Below are positions 36,430-48,570 of a DNA stretch of 64,000 nucleotides, piece by piece. The position numbers were made by a program, and so were the translations under genes. Position 1 is the stretch's first letter; each line of letters opens with the position of its first letter. Origin of the DNA: Rostratula benghalensis (taxonomy: Eukaryota; Chordata; Aves; Charadriiformes; Rostratulidae). Location of the stretch: contig VXAI01000180.1 of assembly GCA_013399305.1 (NCBI GenBank), positions 248,001 to 312,000 of the forward strand, written 5' to 3'. The notes under the pieces were generated by a model. The model had not been told where the DNA came from. It was given only the letters and a program-made list of their open reading frames with translations, and made no database searches.

Positions 36430-37589
36430 GTAAGTGCTTGGTGGTACATATTCATGTATGAGCACATATCCAAGGACTTGCTGTATTAGTTGATAAAAGC
36501 TCCTGGGAGTTTAGATTTGTTTTTCTGTTTCTGTATGAATATTAGAAATACTAGCTCTTCAGTGCTACAGTGAGGTGTTTATAAGGTTATCCTTTTGTGT
36601 GCAACAATACTTAGCTCAAAAAGATCCACTCAATTTTTATTTTTCAACAAAAGACTATAAATCACTTAGAAAAGCAGCTAGGTTTTTTTTTTTTACAGCT
36701 ACAGATGATGTTCAGGAAGTCTGTATTATTCAGTCCTATGCTCCACAGCTCTTACTAATTATGAAAGATAAGTGTTATACTGCTTGCAGTTGTGTGATTA
36801 GCCTGCACACTTAAAACATGTTCAGAGAGCTTAAGTCTCATTTTCCAAAGTGACTTTTATTAGATGCATAGGGTGATTAATCTCATTATCTCTCATGAGA
36901 TGTGGTCTCAAGTTAGTGATAACTGTATAGAAGAGTATAAAGATAAGAAGTGTTGATCTGGGGGGAGGAGGGGTGAGGGAGTACAGAGGTAGGAATCCTA
37001 ATCTGGAAAAGAGCAGTGAATTTAGAGGGAGAATTGGAAAGGGTCAGGAACCACACGTGGTACCTGCCCTCAGGACAGATGAAGCGTGACAGGACATTGT
37101 AGAAGATGGTGTGCAAGTACAGGACAGTGATGTGGAGAAAGATGGAGCTCTTTCAGTAAAGACAAACACAGCCAAGTATATAATTAAATCTGAAATTAGA
37201 AAAAAATAAGGGAAACATGAAACAAACCCCAATAGCAGCGTAGTAAATTCTGCTTTCCATGATGGCTTAAAGAAAGGGAGCTGCATCTATATCAGAAACA
37301 AGAATAAAGAACAGATTTATGAAAGTGTCTTAACCAGATTTCATGTGAGAAATTCAGAGAAGTTATCTGAGGATAGGATGCCATATTCACGCTTACAGAT
37401 ACTACAGATCGTTACTGAAATGAGGTGTTTGGGATATCTGCATATGTGATAGTTTTTTATGAAGCTCCTGTTTCCTATAAACTTTAATTTTACATTGCTC
37501 ATATTTTGTATACTGTCTATTGCTAATACAATGGCAAGATTTTTACTTTTTGAAGGACTCTGGGAGGAAATTTTCCTTAGGTGCATACG

Positions 37590-37910
37590 CATTATTTCAC
37601 TGTTACTCTTGGTCCTTTCTCTTGTGAATGTGATGAACAGTCTCTTCCTTGTGGGTTAGGACCTTTCTTTGTATAAGTTTCAATATCTTTTCCTTGTCAT
37701 ACCTTCTGGCAAATTTAAAGTGAGGCAAATTGGATGTAACAGAGATTGAGTTCTTTTTATAACCTTTTAAATAATTAAGTCCCCTCTACATCTGTACTGT
37801 CCAAGAAAGCCTAATCCTCCCTCTCAGTTAATGAACTTTATAATTTCCCTGTATGCCAAGTATTCCTTCAAGAGTCTTTCCTCATAGCAGTCTTGGCAAT
37901 AGACTTGTGT
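37590..37910 (-). mobile_element. Possible ancient CR1 fragment
   Basis: Read on the minus strand this has scattered similarity to the 3' coding part of old amniote CR1 elements. On the plus strand the complement words are TTGGTCCTTTCTCTTGTGAA, TATAACCTTTTAAATAATTAA followed by GTCCCCTCTACATCTGTACT, in an order that fits the family. Divergence is high and the ends are uncertain. Confidence 0.35.
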
Positions 37911-39229
37911 TCTTCCCTGAATTATATTTTCATAGGTTATACCAGGTGAGTGTCTAATTAATATAATTTAAGATTGCATAGTAAGAGATCTATTTGAATT
38001 TTTCTTTCCTTAGAAAAGATGCACCATGAAATGTCTATCCTTGTTTGCTTATTTTGAATCCAGCAGAAAAAAAAAAATAGTTTTAATCACAGACTTGATT
38101 TCAGTGACACATAATAAATGTGTTTAGCTGCTGACCGTTGAAAGGATTATCGGATCTCAGGGACAAAGTCAGTCAGCTATTCTAGTAGGAGCAGCAGGAG
38201 ACAACCTTCCATATATTTGAATTATGTATTTCAAATATTACTTTTTCACGTAGGATGTTATTGCAACATGAATCTTTTTTATTGAAATAAAAAGTCTCGT
38301 CTTTATAAAAGCATAACATTTTTAAAAAAAAAAAAAAATAGGACTCCTTGAATAGGTGACAGCATTTTAGCAAGGAAGGCAGCTGTGATTCATGTATGAA
38401 AGCTGGCAGTGAAAACAGAGAGCTTTCTCCAAGGTTTTATAATAAGTGAGAGGGGCTTCTCTGCAAGTCTGATAACATTAAAGGAAAACATTCAGCTGGA
38501 GAGAAGTCATTTATCAGGACATGACACTTGTAATTCTGCCTTCCCCAAAGTACCGACTTTGTGGTGAAAATGATCATGTTTCATCCTTTTCTAGCAGCTG
38601 CTATAGAAAGAAGCCTGCAGAGCGCTATACTTTTGTACTTGGTTTAAATACATAATACACCAACTATTTTACTACTTCATCATTAGAAAATTATCTATGA
38701 ATTTATTTGATTTTTCTTTTTTCCTGAATGACTTGAGCACAGAAAGAACATTGATGGACACTGTGATGCTTTGTATTATTGTCTCTATTTTTGGGTATGG
38801 GTGATACTTTGTGTGCGGTGTGTTAGGCTTTCATCAGGCTCAATAGAGAGCAATTGGTTCAGCTAGTGTTCCATGAATTTTAGCACATTTCCAGTGCAGC
38901 AGGAGGCTGTCCTGTCGAAAGATCCCACATTTGTTGAATTTGGTCTCGTACCATGTAGAAAACACTACTGCACATCTTTGTTCTTCATAAATACTGGCTG
39001 TAGAAGGCAGTTAGTGAGAGGGCAAGATCATCTTTGCAGGTGTAAAGATAGAGAGAGGTGATAGAGAAAAGAGAAAAGGCCAAGTTGAGGTGGACAGGAA
39101 GCACCAGTTTGCTTAAGGCAAAAATATATAAATGGAGAGAGTGCACAGTGGACAGAAACCTGTCCTCAAATTCTTCAGAGCAGGCAGACAAAAAGCATTC
39201 CAACTCAAAACAGAGGACATCTATGACTG

Positions 39230-40575
39230 GGAAAAACATGGATGTTCCTTCCATCTTCAGAAAAGGCAAGCATAGACTGCAGGTCAATTGGCCTCATCTC
39301 TATGCTGTGGAATGTTATGGAGGAAATCCTTAGACAAGCCATCTCCAGGTACGTGATGGATTAGGTGACTGGAAGCAGCTAACATGAATTTACTGAGGGC
39401 ATCATTGTACCTGACCAACAAGACTGCTCTCTGTGGTGGGATGACTTGCTCTGCCAACAGGGCAAAAATGGTGAATTCTGTGTACTTTGCCCTTAGGAAG
39501 ACTTCTGTTGTGGTTTCTCATAATATTCTTGTAGTCAAACTCAGGATGTGTGGGCTATAAGTGTAGACTACAAGATGACTGAGAAACTGGCTGGCTCGTC
39601 TGTGGTGCTTCGAAGTTGAACTGGTGGTCACTTATGAATAATGTTCCTGAAGAGCTGATATTGAAATGCAGTTGAAAGTTTTCAGCAGCAGTTTGGACAA
39701 CAAGCTAGAACACACTTCAGAAGGTTCACAGGTGACTCCACACTGTGGAGAGGCAAAACACAGTCAGGGCTGCCCTTCAGAGGACCTTGGCAGGCAGCAG
39801 AAACGGGTGAAGAGGAACGCTCAAGCTCAGCAAAGGTGAATGCATTTCTGTGTGTGGGATGGGATAATGGCCTGCAGCAGCACCAGCTGGGGACCAGCTG
39901 GCTGTGGAGGAGTATTGCAAAGGACCAGCTGGGAGTCATAGTGGATGTGAAACCACAGTACTCTTTTGTGAGGTGAGAGCTCACTGCATGCTAGTCTGGG
40001 TTGATGAAAGTGGTTGTCTCTCCCTTTGTTACTCACAAAGGAGAACAGGAGGACTCTGTCCAGTTCTTCCCAGGCCCCTCCAGTACAAGACAATGTTCAC
40101 AAACTTGAGCAAATTCAGTAGAGGGTCACCTAGGTGACAAGGACTGGAACATACAAAGAAATGATGTGTGAGTTCAGCTTGTTTAGGCAGGAAAGAAGAT
40201 GAAGGAGAGATCTTACTGCTCTTCACAACATTCTCAAGTTAGATTGTAGAGAAGGCAGAGCCAGGATCTTCTCAGCAATGCATAATATAAGTCCAAGTGA
40301 GACATGACAGTGAAAAGTTGCAATAGGGGAAACTGCAACTGGATAGAAGGTGAAAAAAAACCAAAACAACACCATGAGTTTGGTTAACTACTGAAGCAAA
40401 GCCCAGAGATATTTTGAAATCCTCGTACTTGGAATTTTGACAAAGCTTGACTAGACAGTGTCCTGAGCAATCCAATCTAACATGGGAACTGGCCGTGCTT
40501 CAAGCAGGAGGTTGAATTTGGAGGTGTCCAGCTGTTTCCTCCAACCTAAAATTATTTTGTGATTCTCCGAGTATT
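39230..40575 (+). mobile_element. Old, nearly contiguous CR1 LINE (RT to 3' end)
   Basis: A heavily mutated CR1 starting in the reverse transcriptase. At about 39258-39360 it reads, across frameshifts, as FRKGK then GLISMLWNVMEEILRQAISR, the equivalent of the RT segment around NYRPISL. It then passes through decayed palm and thumb and ends in the 3' untranslated region with TCCAACCTAAAATTATTTTGTGATTCT at 40541-40567. At about 1.35 kb it is the longest CR1 here. No open frame over about 100 codons survives. Its 5' boundary could be as far left as 39060. Confidence 0.85.
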
Positions 40576-41049
40576 AGTATAGTACTTCAAATAATCACCA
40601 AAAGCCTGATTGTCAAGTGTTGTCATGCCATCCACTGCACATATCTCTCTGTATTCACCAGGAAAACAATCTTAGAGGCAGGTAATCACTTGAACATTCA
40701 GTTTGCATGGTGAACAACTTATCATGATCAGTAACTGCATCATTAAATATGTAAAAAGCCTTGCTAATCACTGGCCATTGTTAAAGATTCATATAGCCTA
40801 AATACTTTCCTAGAATTTTAACAACCTGCCTCTTCAATTAAAAAAAAAAAGGCATCAGAGCACAGAGAATGATCAAGTGCAGAAAAGTACATTTGAAAGT
40901 GGGCATTCTTACTTGTTTGAAAAAGTCACCTAATCAATGGGATCATTAAAGTAATGTATAATCAAGTAGCAGGGAGTGTTCAACAGCTTCCCTGTACGTG
41001 GAAGTTATGAATAGAATTTAATTGTTCCTGGACTGACATCTTGTCCTGA

Positions 41050-41092
41050 AATCAAGGTGTTTTTGAAATAATTCTCTTCAACCACCTTGATT
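41050..41092. other. Inverted repeat with 10-bp arms
   Basis: AATCAAGGTG at 41050-41059 and its perfect complement CACCTTGATT at 41083-41092 flank a 23-base spacer. Inside the spacer a TGAA/TTCA pair can extend the stem. It could form a short stem-loop in RNA. Confidence 0.5.
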
Positions 41093-42208
41093 CACATTTC
41101 AGCCACGCCAGTGTACAGACCCTGAGCTCTACCTAGCAGTCAGACTAAGGAGAGGTTTGCTGAAGTCTGTGGAGAAGGCTTCAATAAGCAAATAAGAGGT
41201 GCGTTTCATATGTGTATGTGAAGTTGCTTTTGTTCAGAGCTCAGAAAATCTTCTTAAGAACTAAAGGGTAACATTTAAAGCTATCAAATCCAGGAATACC
41301 AGTTGAAGAAATAGACTGATTTTTTTTTTTTCCTTTGTGCTGGATTGTTGCAGTGTTTAAGAGATCCATAAGGAAATTTTAATGGGGAGCATCTTGTGTT
41401 GAAACCCATTAAGTTCTGGTTCAGTGAAGGCCTTCTTGATAAATGCCGCTGTTCACAACCTGTGGTTCTGGTGTTGCCTTTCTAGAGAATCTTGTGATAG
41501 GTTATATATTCATTTATGTCACATTGAATTCTACCCTCAGACTAAGCCCTCTGGAACCAATTCTGCTGATGTTTTTTGCATAATGCTGCCGCTGATTTGT
41601 GTGGGACTTTTGGATCCACATCAATCACAGGACTGATACTGAAGGGATCTTATGTTATTTCTGTAAAGCGCTTTTCTGTAATAGCTACAGGAGATAAGAG
41701 CAGCACTTTATTTGTTGTGCTAAGCACCGGAGGTTTGGTTTGGTTGGGTTTTAAGGTGCTCTGTTTTTCCAACATTGAAATCAGAAAATCTTATCAGTAG
41801 CTTCAGTGGATGTTTGAGCTATCAAGCCCTATTGATTGTCTAGTGTAAGTGTTCTGATAGCTGGGAAATGAACGTGTGCTCTGGTGCTAAGGATTAAGGA
41901 TTTGGAACTGAAGGAATTCCAGGGCAAGGTGTGTTTTTTTCATTGCTCTTTTACATTGTAAGTGTCAGAAGTTGGGGATTACTACTATTTCAGTTTACAC
42001 TGAAGTGTTACTGGATGCAAGGAGGTATTTGCAAGGGAAGAATGAGTGTGTACAATAGGTATGGCTTTGAGAGAAAAATGTTTTATAAGAGGGAGTTGGC
42101 CAACTTGTGGCTGTCTGCCTTTTGCCAAGCAGTTGTCAGAGCTTTTAGAGGAGAGATTTTTTTGATGTGGAAATGGCTCTGGCTATTATTGGAGTTCTGT
42201 TATTTGGC

Positions 42209-42238
42209 ATTAGGAGAGGCTTCTGTGCCTCTCCTAAT
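42209..42238. other. Perfect hairpin, 12-bp stem and 6-nt loop
   Basis: ATTAGGAGAGGC (42209-42220), loop TTCTGT, then GCCTCTCCTAAT (42227-42238). The stem has no mismatch and is half G/C, so it would be stable in RNA or as a small cruciform. The pairing does not extend beyond 12 bp, which is short for a microRNA precursor. Confidence 0.65.
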
Positions 42239-44632
42239 CTGGGTGAGGTTTTGAGTTTATCATGTCTTGCCTAATTGTGAACTTACCTAGTAAATGTTAA
42301 CACCATACTTGGAGTTTTGTTTGGTCAAAGTGTTCTCAATCCTGGAAGTATGAGGAGGCATAAATAGGTGTGCTTCAGTATTTGTTACTGACCTGAAAAA
42401 TAAACTGCAGCAGTCTCAGTCTTCAATGTGCAAGCTCTGAAGGACATATGTAAAGGAAAATACAGTTTTTTAGCTATGGTGATTAGATTGTTATGGAAAA
42501 GCATCATAAAATGTAATGTAAAATTTTGTAAAATGCTAGAACACTTTTAAAATGCCATCCAAAAGTTGCTTTTCCAATTAAAAGTTATTACTCTTTAGTT
42601 TTAGCTTGTTTGGGGAGTAAATTTCTTGGAACCTTACTAGTTTCATTTTATTAAATTCATCTAGACTCCTTCCTCCATAACATGAGCAAAAGAAGATCCT
42701 AAGGAGCCTGAACCTACTCCAGGCTGTTATTTTTACCCTATTGGAGACTTTGTGAGTGAAGAACAGTGTTATGTACCAAGAATGAAATCTGTCAAACGGT
42801 TTGGAAAAACGTGGGTAATTTAGCAATGTTAGATAAAACAACTCCTTTCGCCCTCTCCTCTGAGAGTAATAGCCTATATTTTCAGCACAATTGGCCTTTG
42901 GCAACTGCTGGTAACATGGGAGGGTATTTTTGGAAGAGGAAGGAAATAAAAAAGGATTAAACCACAGGGAATAGCAAAGGAGACAGAATGCTGAAGAACA
43001 GCAATGCTAAGGAAGAAATAGCTTTACAGCAAGTTTATGGACTACAGATTTTGATTTTTCACATCTTCCCTATATGAGCTCAAAATAGGTCAGTCAGACG
43101 CAAAAATGCGTGGTTTATTTGACGCACTTTTTAATATCCCTGTTATCTAAGTGTATGTGTCTACACACAAACACTCAAAGCATGTATGCAAGCTCACTGT
43201 AACAATATACTCCAGCCTTTAAATGAACAGACTGACACAAAATTTTGTATCTGAGTGCTGCTTCTGAAGTTTGCCATCTGAAAAGCTTCTCAAGAGAATG
43301 CCATATTCACCTGAGTCCCTGTTTCCACAGGAAGTGCAGGTGCCCTTGTCCATTCAGGGAAGCTCTTAACGGGTCCTCAGGAAATCCCAAGAAGTACATA
43401 CGTGTAGACGACTGTTTCTGATCTAATCATGGATTTATTTCTTTATTTTAAATGGCCACACCATTTTTAATACTTTGAATAACGAATATACTTACAGAAA
43501 CAGCCATATACTCTTAGATGTTTTGAAAGCTGGAAAAGGCCATGTTATTATTTGTCCAACAAAGTATTCATTGCAAAATATTTCTTAATTTACCAGTTAA
43601 ACAGCCATAAGAAGTGACTGCTAAACTGATTATTAATAGTTGCAACAATCTATACTTGGAAATTGATACAGTATGTTGCCCTTAGTAAGGGATGGATTAG
43701 ATTGAATAAAGCAAACTTTAAAGTTATTTCTTGAAAGCCAGTTTGATAGAAGTTAATTCTTTATTTGCTGTGAACTTCTGCACTGCCAAGTAGCAGTTTT
43801 TGCAGTTATAGCCGTATTTTAATTGTTTTGAGGTTTTGCAAAAGACATCTTAGAAACTCCTGCTCTTTTTGCACATTAAACAGAAAAGTTAGCGACGTAG
43901 GTTCATTTTTGGAAGGGATTCAACTGTGTAATGGTGGAATAGAATACTTGAACGTTGACTTAGCTACAGCAACTTATTGGGGAAGCTCTTCCCTTTTGTG
44001 GATTCCCAGCCTGCTTTCTTTTTCCAAGCGCTGTCTATTTTGCAATTAACTTATTTTCTCCCAGAGAAAAAGTGAAAGGCTTTAATGGCTATCTTGAAAT
44101 TAATTTTCATGAACCATCCTGTCAAGTGAAGCTATTTTTAATGATCTGCTACTAAGCTTGTAGTTCTGTAAGGAGAATTGTATCAGGTGGGTAGACCAGT
44201 TCCACCCATGGGCAATTCTGAGCAACTCCAGTCTTGTCAGTGCATGATTTTCCGCTTTTGTTTCTTTGTGTAGAATTCATGCTTAAAACAGCATATGCGC
44301 TGAGTGGCCAGGATAAAAGGCAGGTATGATATATAAGTGATTCATCTTTTAGCAGTTGGGTGTTTCATTGCTAGGCTTCAGTGTTGCAACTGGAGATGCC
44401 TCATAACCCCGAATTTTTGTATCCCGCTGCAGGGTAATGATGTAAATCTTGTGCTGGTAACTTCAGAGTTGTGTTTTACTGCATATGTACATCTTAAAGA
44501 TATTTTTACTACTTGAGTTGGTAAATATATAGTGATGCTAGTGGCAAAATCTGCCCCAAACCAGGTTACCTTGATCTCCCAACAAAAATAAATGTCTCAC
44601 CAAGTCTTTCTGTAAATGATGATAAAAGATGT

Positions 44633-44745
44633 GTAGGTTTGTCACTTAAGGACGTGGTTTAGTGTTGACTTGGCAATGTTAGGTTTACAGTTGAAGACAC
44701 TGATCTTGAGGGTCTTTTCCAACCTAAATGATTCTATGATTATAT
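44633..44745 (+). mobile_element. CR1 LINE 3' tail
   Basis: The last ~110 bases of a CR1 3' untranslated region: ACTTGGCAATGTTAGGTTTA, then the GATCTTGAGGGTCTTTTCC and AACCTAAATGATTCTATGATT terminal words. The element is strongly 5'-truncated but its terminus is well preserved. Confidence 0.95.
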
Positions 44746-45794
44746 CTCATGAAAATGGATGGACCTTCACATTTTTTTCCCCTTTCATTTTCCATTAGCA
44801 GAGATGCCAATCATAAAATGGACCTCAAAGATCTATGTAATTTAAGATTTATTTTTTTCTACTCAACTTTGAAGTTCATAACAGTGCAGACAGTGTGAAA
44901 CCTGAATGGAGAAGGAAACAGGTGAGCAAATCAAGAGAATCTTTTCATTGTTATGGAGTATGAAGCTAGGATGTCTTGAATTCTTAGCTCATTTTTGAAC
45001 TTCTGGGGATTCAATTTTGCGTATGTTTCCTGATCCTCAAATATACAGGTAATCTGATTTAATAAGATTAAACCCTAATAATATTTGAACAGAATGCTAA
45101 TAAAGAATTAAATTCTGCTCTCCATTCTATCAGAATGAGTCAAAGATAACCCCCTTGGTTTGCTACAATATTTGTCCAGTAAAGCAGTAGTACAGAGAAT
45201 TGAAGGGAACTTATAGTGTACTGGTTTTCACCTCTTGAAAAGTACTTTCTTCTGAGACAAGATGATTTTGTTTCCACCTCACTAAATAGTTATTAACTGC
45301 ACTGCAGTTTACACCAAAGGTTTTTACCAACAGTAATTAGATTGAACTTTCAACCAGTATGGGTCTTCCTGGTTGCATACCCAGCAACTTTGGCTGAAGT
45401 TTGAAATTAGCCCAAGCCTGCAGAATGTCAGTTTATTGACAGATCTACTGAGATATTCTTCCTGTCTCTGGGCATGCGACGTGTAAACCTGGCCTGGTGC
45501 CAGACAAGCTCAGATCCTTCAAACTACTTTCAATTAGCATAAAGCTGCTCTTAAGCTTTTATAAAAGAGTAGTAAGTATCTCCCAGTAATAACAGTACCA
45601 CACCCCAAAACCATGGGGTGACATCTTTTCTGGGGCTTTTGATTTTATTTATCACAAGCAAGGCATCCTACCTCATTAGTCAACAAAACTTGAGTGTATT
45701 CAAGTGAGTAAGCTGCCCCTGGAGTTCCACTGACTAACTTCATGACATCTTGATTTACTGGTGAGTCTCAGGCCCTTTTCCTTATGGTTACTGC
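44746..45794. other. Unique non-coding DNA, no gene seen
   Basis: Single-copy AT-rich spacer between the CR1 tail and the LTR. A short CACCCC/GGGGTG inverted repeat lies at 45601-45620. Nothing else is visible. Confidence 0.7.
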
Positions 45795-46327
45795 TGTTGT
45801 TTAACTGCAGCTGGCAGCTTGGACCACACTGCTGCTCATGCACTTCTCCTTCCCCCAGGAGGGCAGGGAGAAGAGGGAGAAAAGGAAAGGAAAGAAAGGG
45901 GGGGGATGGGGGTAAAGGGAAAAGAAAACCACCCACCCACCCCAGGGTGTTGAGATAAAGACTTCTTAATAGAAACAATAACAGAAAAGGAAAATAATGG
46001 TAATGATAAGAATGACAAAAGTCATTCTCACCGCCTGGTAAATGGGCACTGTCCCAAGCACTGATTGTGGATACCCAGCCCTCCAACAAACCCCATTTAT
46101 ATACAGAGCATGGTGTCTGTGGTACAGCATATTCCATTGGCCCTTCCAGCCTTCTCTTTAGGCTCTTTCTCAGCTTCTATGGGAAGCTGAAAAAAGTAAT
46201 TGAAAAAATATAACATCACCTGGCATCATCTCAACCAATATGCTTTATTGACATTCCTTTAATACTAAATCTGAAACACAGCAATCACTAGAAAGAAAAT
46301 TACTCTATCCCAGCTGAAACCAAGACA
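45795..46327 (-). mobile_element. Solo LTR of an avian endogenous retrovirus
   Basis: Read on the minus strand the element starts with TGTCTTGGTTTCAGCTGGG near 46327 and ends in a degraded GTTAAACAACA-type terminus near 45795, so it is about 530 bp. These termini match an LTR family common in bird genomes (ERVL or ERVK class, not resolved here). A TATATAAA box lies at the complement of 46096-46103, preceded by a CCAAT-bearing stretch (complement of about 46133-46143), as expected for U3. An A/G-rich tract (complement pyrimidine-rich, 45857-45933) lies towards the U5 end. No internal retroviral genes or second LTR are nearby, so recombination has left a single LTR. No clear target duplication was found. 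Confidence 0.88.
46096..46103 (-). promoter_or_regulatory. TATA box of the LTR
   Basis: TATATAAA on the minus strand, placed where a U3 core promoter is expected. Transcription would run towards lower coordinates, through the GA-rich tract and out of the element near 45795. Confidence 0.6.
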
Positions 46328-48570
46328 GATATTAATTTTGCAAGCCTCAGCTAAGAATTAATTGGAGTTGAGAAACCATGGGAGTTACTTACTAACAAAT
46401 AGCTTTGTAGTCAAAGTAAGAAAATGAAGCTGCGTGGTGGCCCAGTGCTGCCAGCTCCAAGAACCACTGGCTGTTTGCACATTGGTTGTTGGTTGACCTC
46501 TGTCTCAACTGAGGTTAATGATGTTAGTGACTGACTTGGAGTCAGCACTGTAAGATTTGAAGAATTTCAGTCTTAATCTAAAACTTGCTGAGCGGTATGC
46601 CTTCGTGAAGGTATTGTGCACTCACAGGTTATTCTACAGCATACACACAATTGGTGACTTGACTTCATTGTGGGTCAAAAGCATTTTTACTATGTAAATA
46701 TTAAACATGTAATACAAATAAAGTATTTAATAGCTGAGCTAAACTAAAAAACGTGAACTAAATTCTTAGTATCATGAGCAACTAACATCTCTTAAAATTG
46801 GGTAGGAGCATCATGACTTAAACCAGACTCCTCTGTTTAGAGGCAGAATTATCATCTTCGGTATGAGATAATGATGTTAAGTATCATTAGTGCAGAGCTG
46901 GTTTTCAGTAACAAATCCTTGTGTAGTGAAGTGAACTGATATTTGCATATGACCTTCACCAAAATCTGCTGACAAAGTCACCTGCTCTTAAAATAAATTC
47001 AAAATAATGATAAATTTGAATAGTAACAAGTTTCTGATGTCGTCTGGCTATCTGTCATAATTATGTTCTGGATGGAAATGCACTGATCTCTGATCTGGTC
47101 TCTATGCTACTATCTGAGCCTGATGCTGAAACTGGGTGATGACTTCAAGTTCCTCTTGATTAACAGGAGTAGATTTTGTCCCTAAAATAGCCAATAAATT
47201 GGGTTTTGCTGCTTATTAGACATTGTCCTAACAGTTAACTTCCCAGGGCTTTGCCTGGGGCTGAAGTGGTTTCTAACAATCCATCATGAACTTCTATGAC
47301 AAGTGTGGGTAGGGTGTGATTGTCAGAATTAGTCATGACATACTGTAGGCCTCCTACTGTCATTCTAAAAAAATGCACTTAACACCAGATTTTGCACCAT
47401 TGCTAAGTGACTGGGTATGAGAATGAACATGGAACTAGAATATATTTTACAGACTCCTGAAGACAACTTTACACTGCATTTGTTTAAGCTCCTCATTAAT
47501 GTTTTAAATGTCTACTGGTGGCATTCTTCGTGCCATTCTTCACTACCGAGTCGTTCTTGTCTTGCGCGCATCACAAACGGGCGAGAATCCGCAAACCAAC
47601 CTGATGACGTGGAAAACAACTGGAAGTACAGGATGGATTGTTGATGGCCTATTGAGAAGAAAATACAGATAATGCAGCTTCAACTTCCCCAACTTAAAAT
47701 CCGTTTTGAAGCATGTGCTTTTGAAATAGCACATTTTATGTCAACTGCCCTTGATGTACTGGCTGTGTTATGTGGTGTAACCAGGACAGAGGGTTAGTGT
47801 CACGTACCTGAGAGCTCACTCTTCTCTGGAATGACTTCATGAGAAACCCCCAGTTCCCTCCTTTCCATACCTTCCTCAAAACCCCAAACACAATACCTCT
47901 GGTAATCCAGATGTTTGTTACCAATAGGTAACTGTGTTTGCTGCAGTAAATCATAGCATGTCACATCAAAAAGCTAGATCTGGTGTCAATCGTTTGAATG
48001 GGAATCTTGCCTGAGAAAATATCTTCATAACTGTATTTATTCTGTGACTTTCTATGCTTTATTTCTCTCTTATATAAGAAGAAAACCTATACTTTCCAGA
48101 CTGTCTTGATAATGAATTAAGAGGAATGTTCACACACAATTTGGAGAAAATTTTTAATTTGTGTGAATAAATGTTGGTATTTCAACATCTTCAAGTTGAG
48201 GATTTCCTAGGGGAATAAAACTTGCTACATTTGTTTCTATGTTTAGTTATGGCTGATAGGAAGACAGTGCATGAAGCAAAATGTGCAACTGATGTGAATT
48301 AACTAGAAATTATAAAGAGTAATCGGATTGTGGTGCTATGTAGCAGCATAAATCAGAAGGACTCTTTCTGGGCAGGTATGATGAGCTAATGCAGGTGTAA
48401 AGAGCTGGCCTTGAAGGCAGCCAAAAGTTCAACAGGCACCATTTCCCTATTTGTGTTGAAAAATCAACTGCTTCTCCACTGGAATTGTTAGCCCTACTTA
48501 TAACTGCAGTGCAAGAAATTGCCAGTTGCAAATCACTTGAAATTTCAAAAAGCAACCGAACAACAATAAG
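46328..48570. other. Unique non-coding DNA with a CpG-dense patch
   Basis: Single-copy AT-rich sequence without recognised genes or repeats. Its notable feature is the CpG cluster at 47528-47609, entered separately. The open frames crossing it (75 codons plus, 63 codons minus) have no recognised domain. Confidence 0.65.
47528..47609. promoter_or_regulatory. CpG-dense patch
   Basis: Nine CpG dinucleotides occur within about 82 bases, including a GCGCGC, in a region where CpG is rare for kilobases on both sides. The stretch ends in TGACGTGG (47605-47612), a CRE/bZIP-like word. It could be an unmethylated regulatory site, a fragment of foreign or recently inserted DNA, or a degraded exon. It is too small for a standard CpG island. 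Confidence 0.3.

Larger units (their letters stand above)
36140..39225. other. Unique non-coding DNA with candidate exon and possible old CR1
   Basis: Single-copy sequence containing the candidate exon at 36354-36429 and a doubtful ancient CR1 at 37590-37910. A poly-A run of 15 lies at 38324-38338, without a recognisable retrocopy upstream. No genes are recognised. Confidence 0.6.
40580..44630. other. Unique non-coding DNA with two hairpins
   Basis: Single-copy AT-rich sequence. Inverted repeats are present at 41050-41092 and 42209-42238. A weak exon-like segment on the minus strand at 43311-43375 is discussed under findings. Poly-A and poly-T runs occur at about 40840 and 41321-41332. No genes or repeat families are recognised. 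Confidence 0.65.

Noticed and set aside
45700..46137. 145-codon minus-strand open frame
   Set aside because: It lies largely inside the solo LTR, which has no coding function; proline/serine runs come from its pyrimidine-rich tract.
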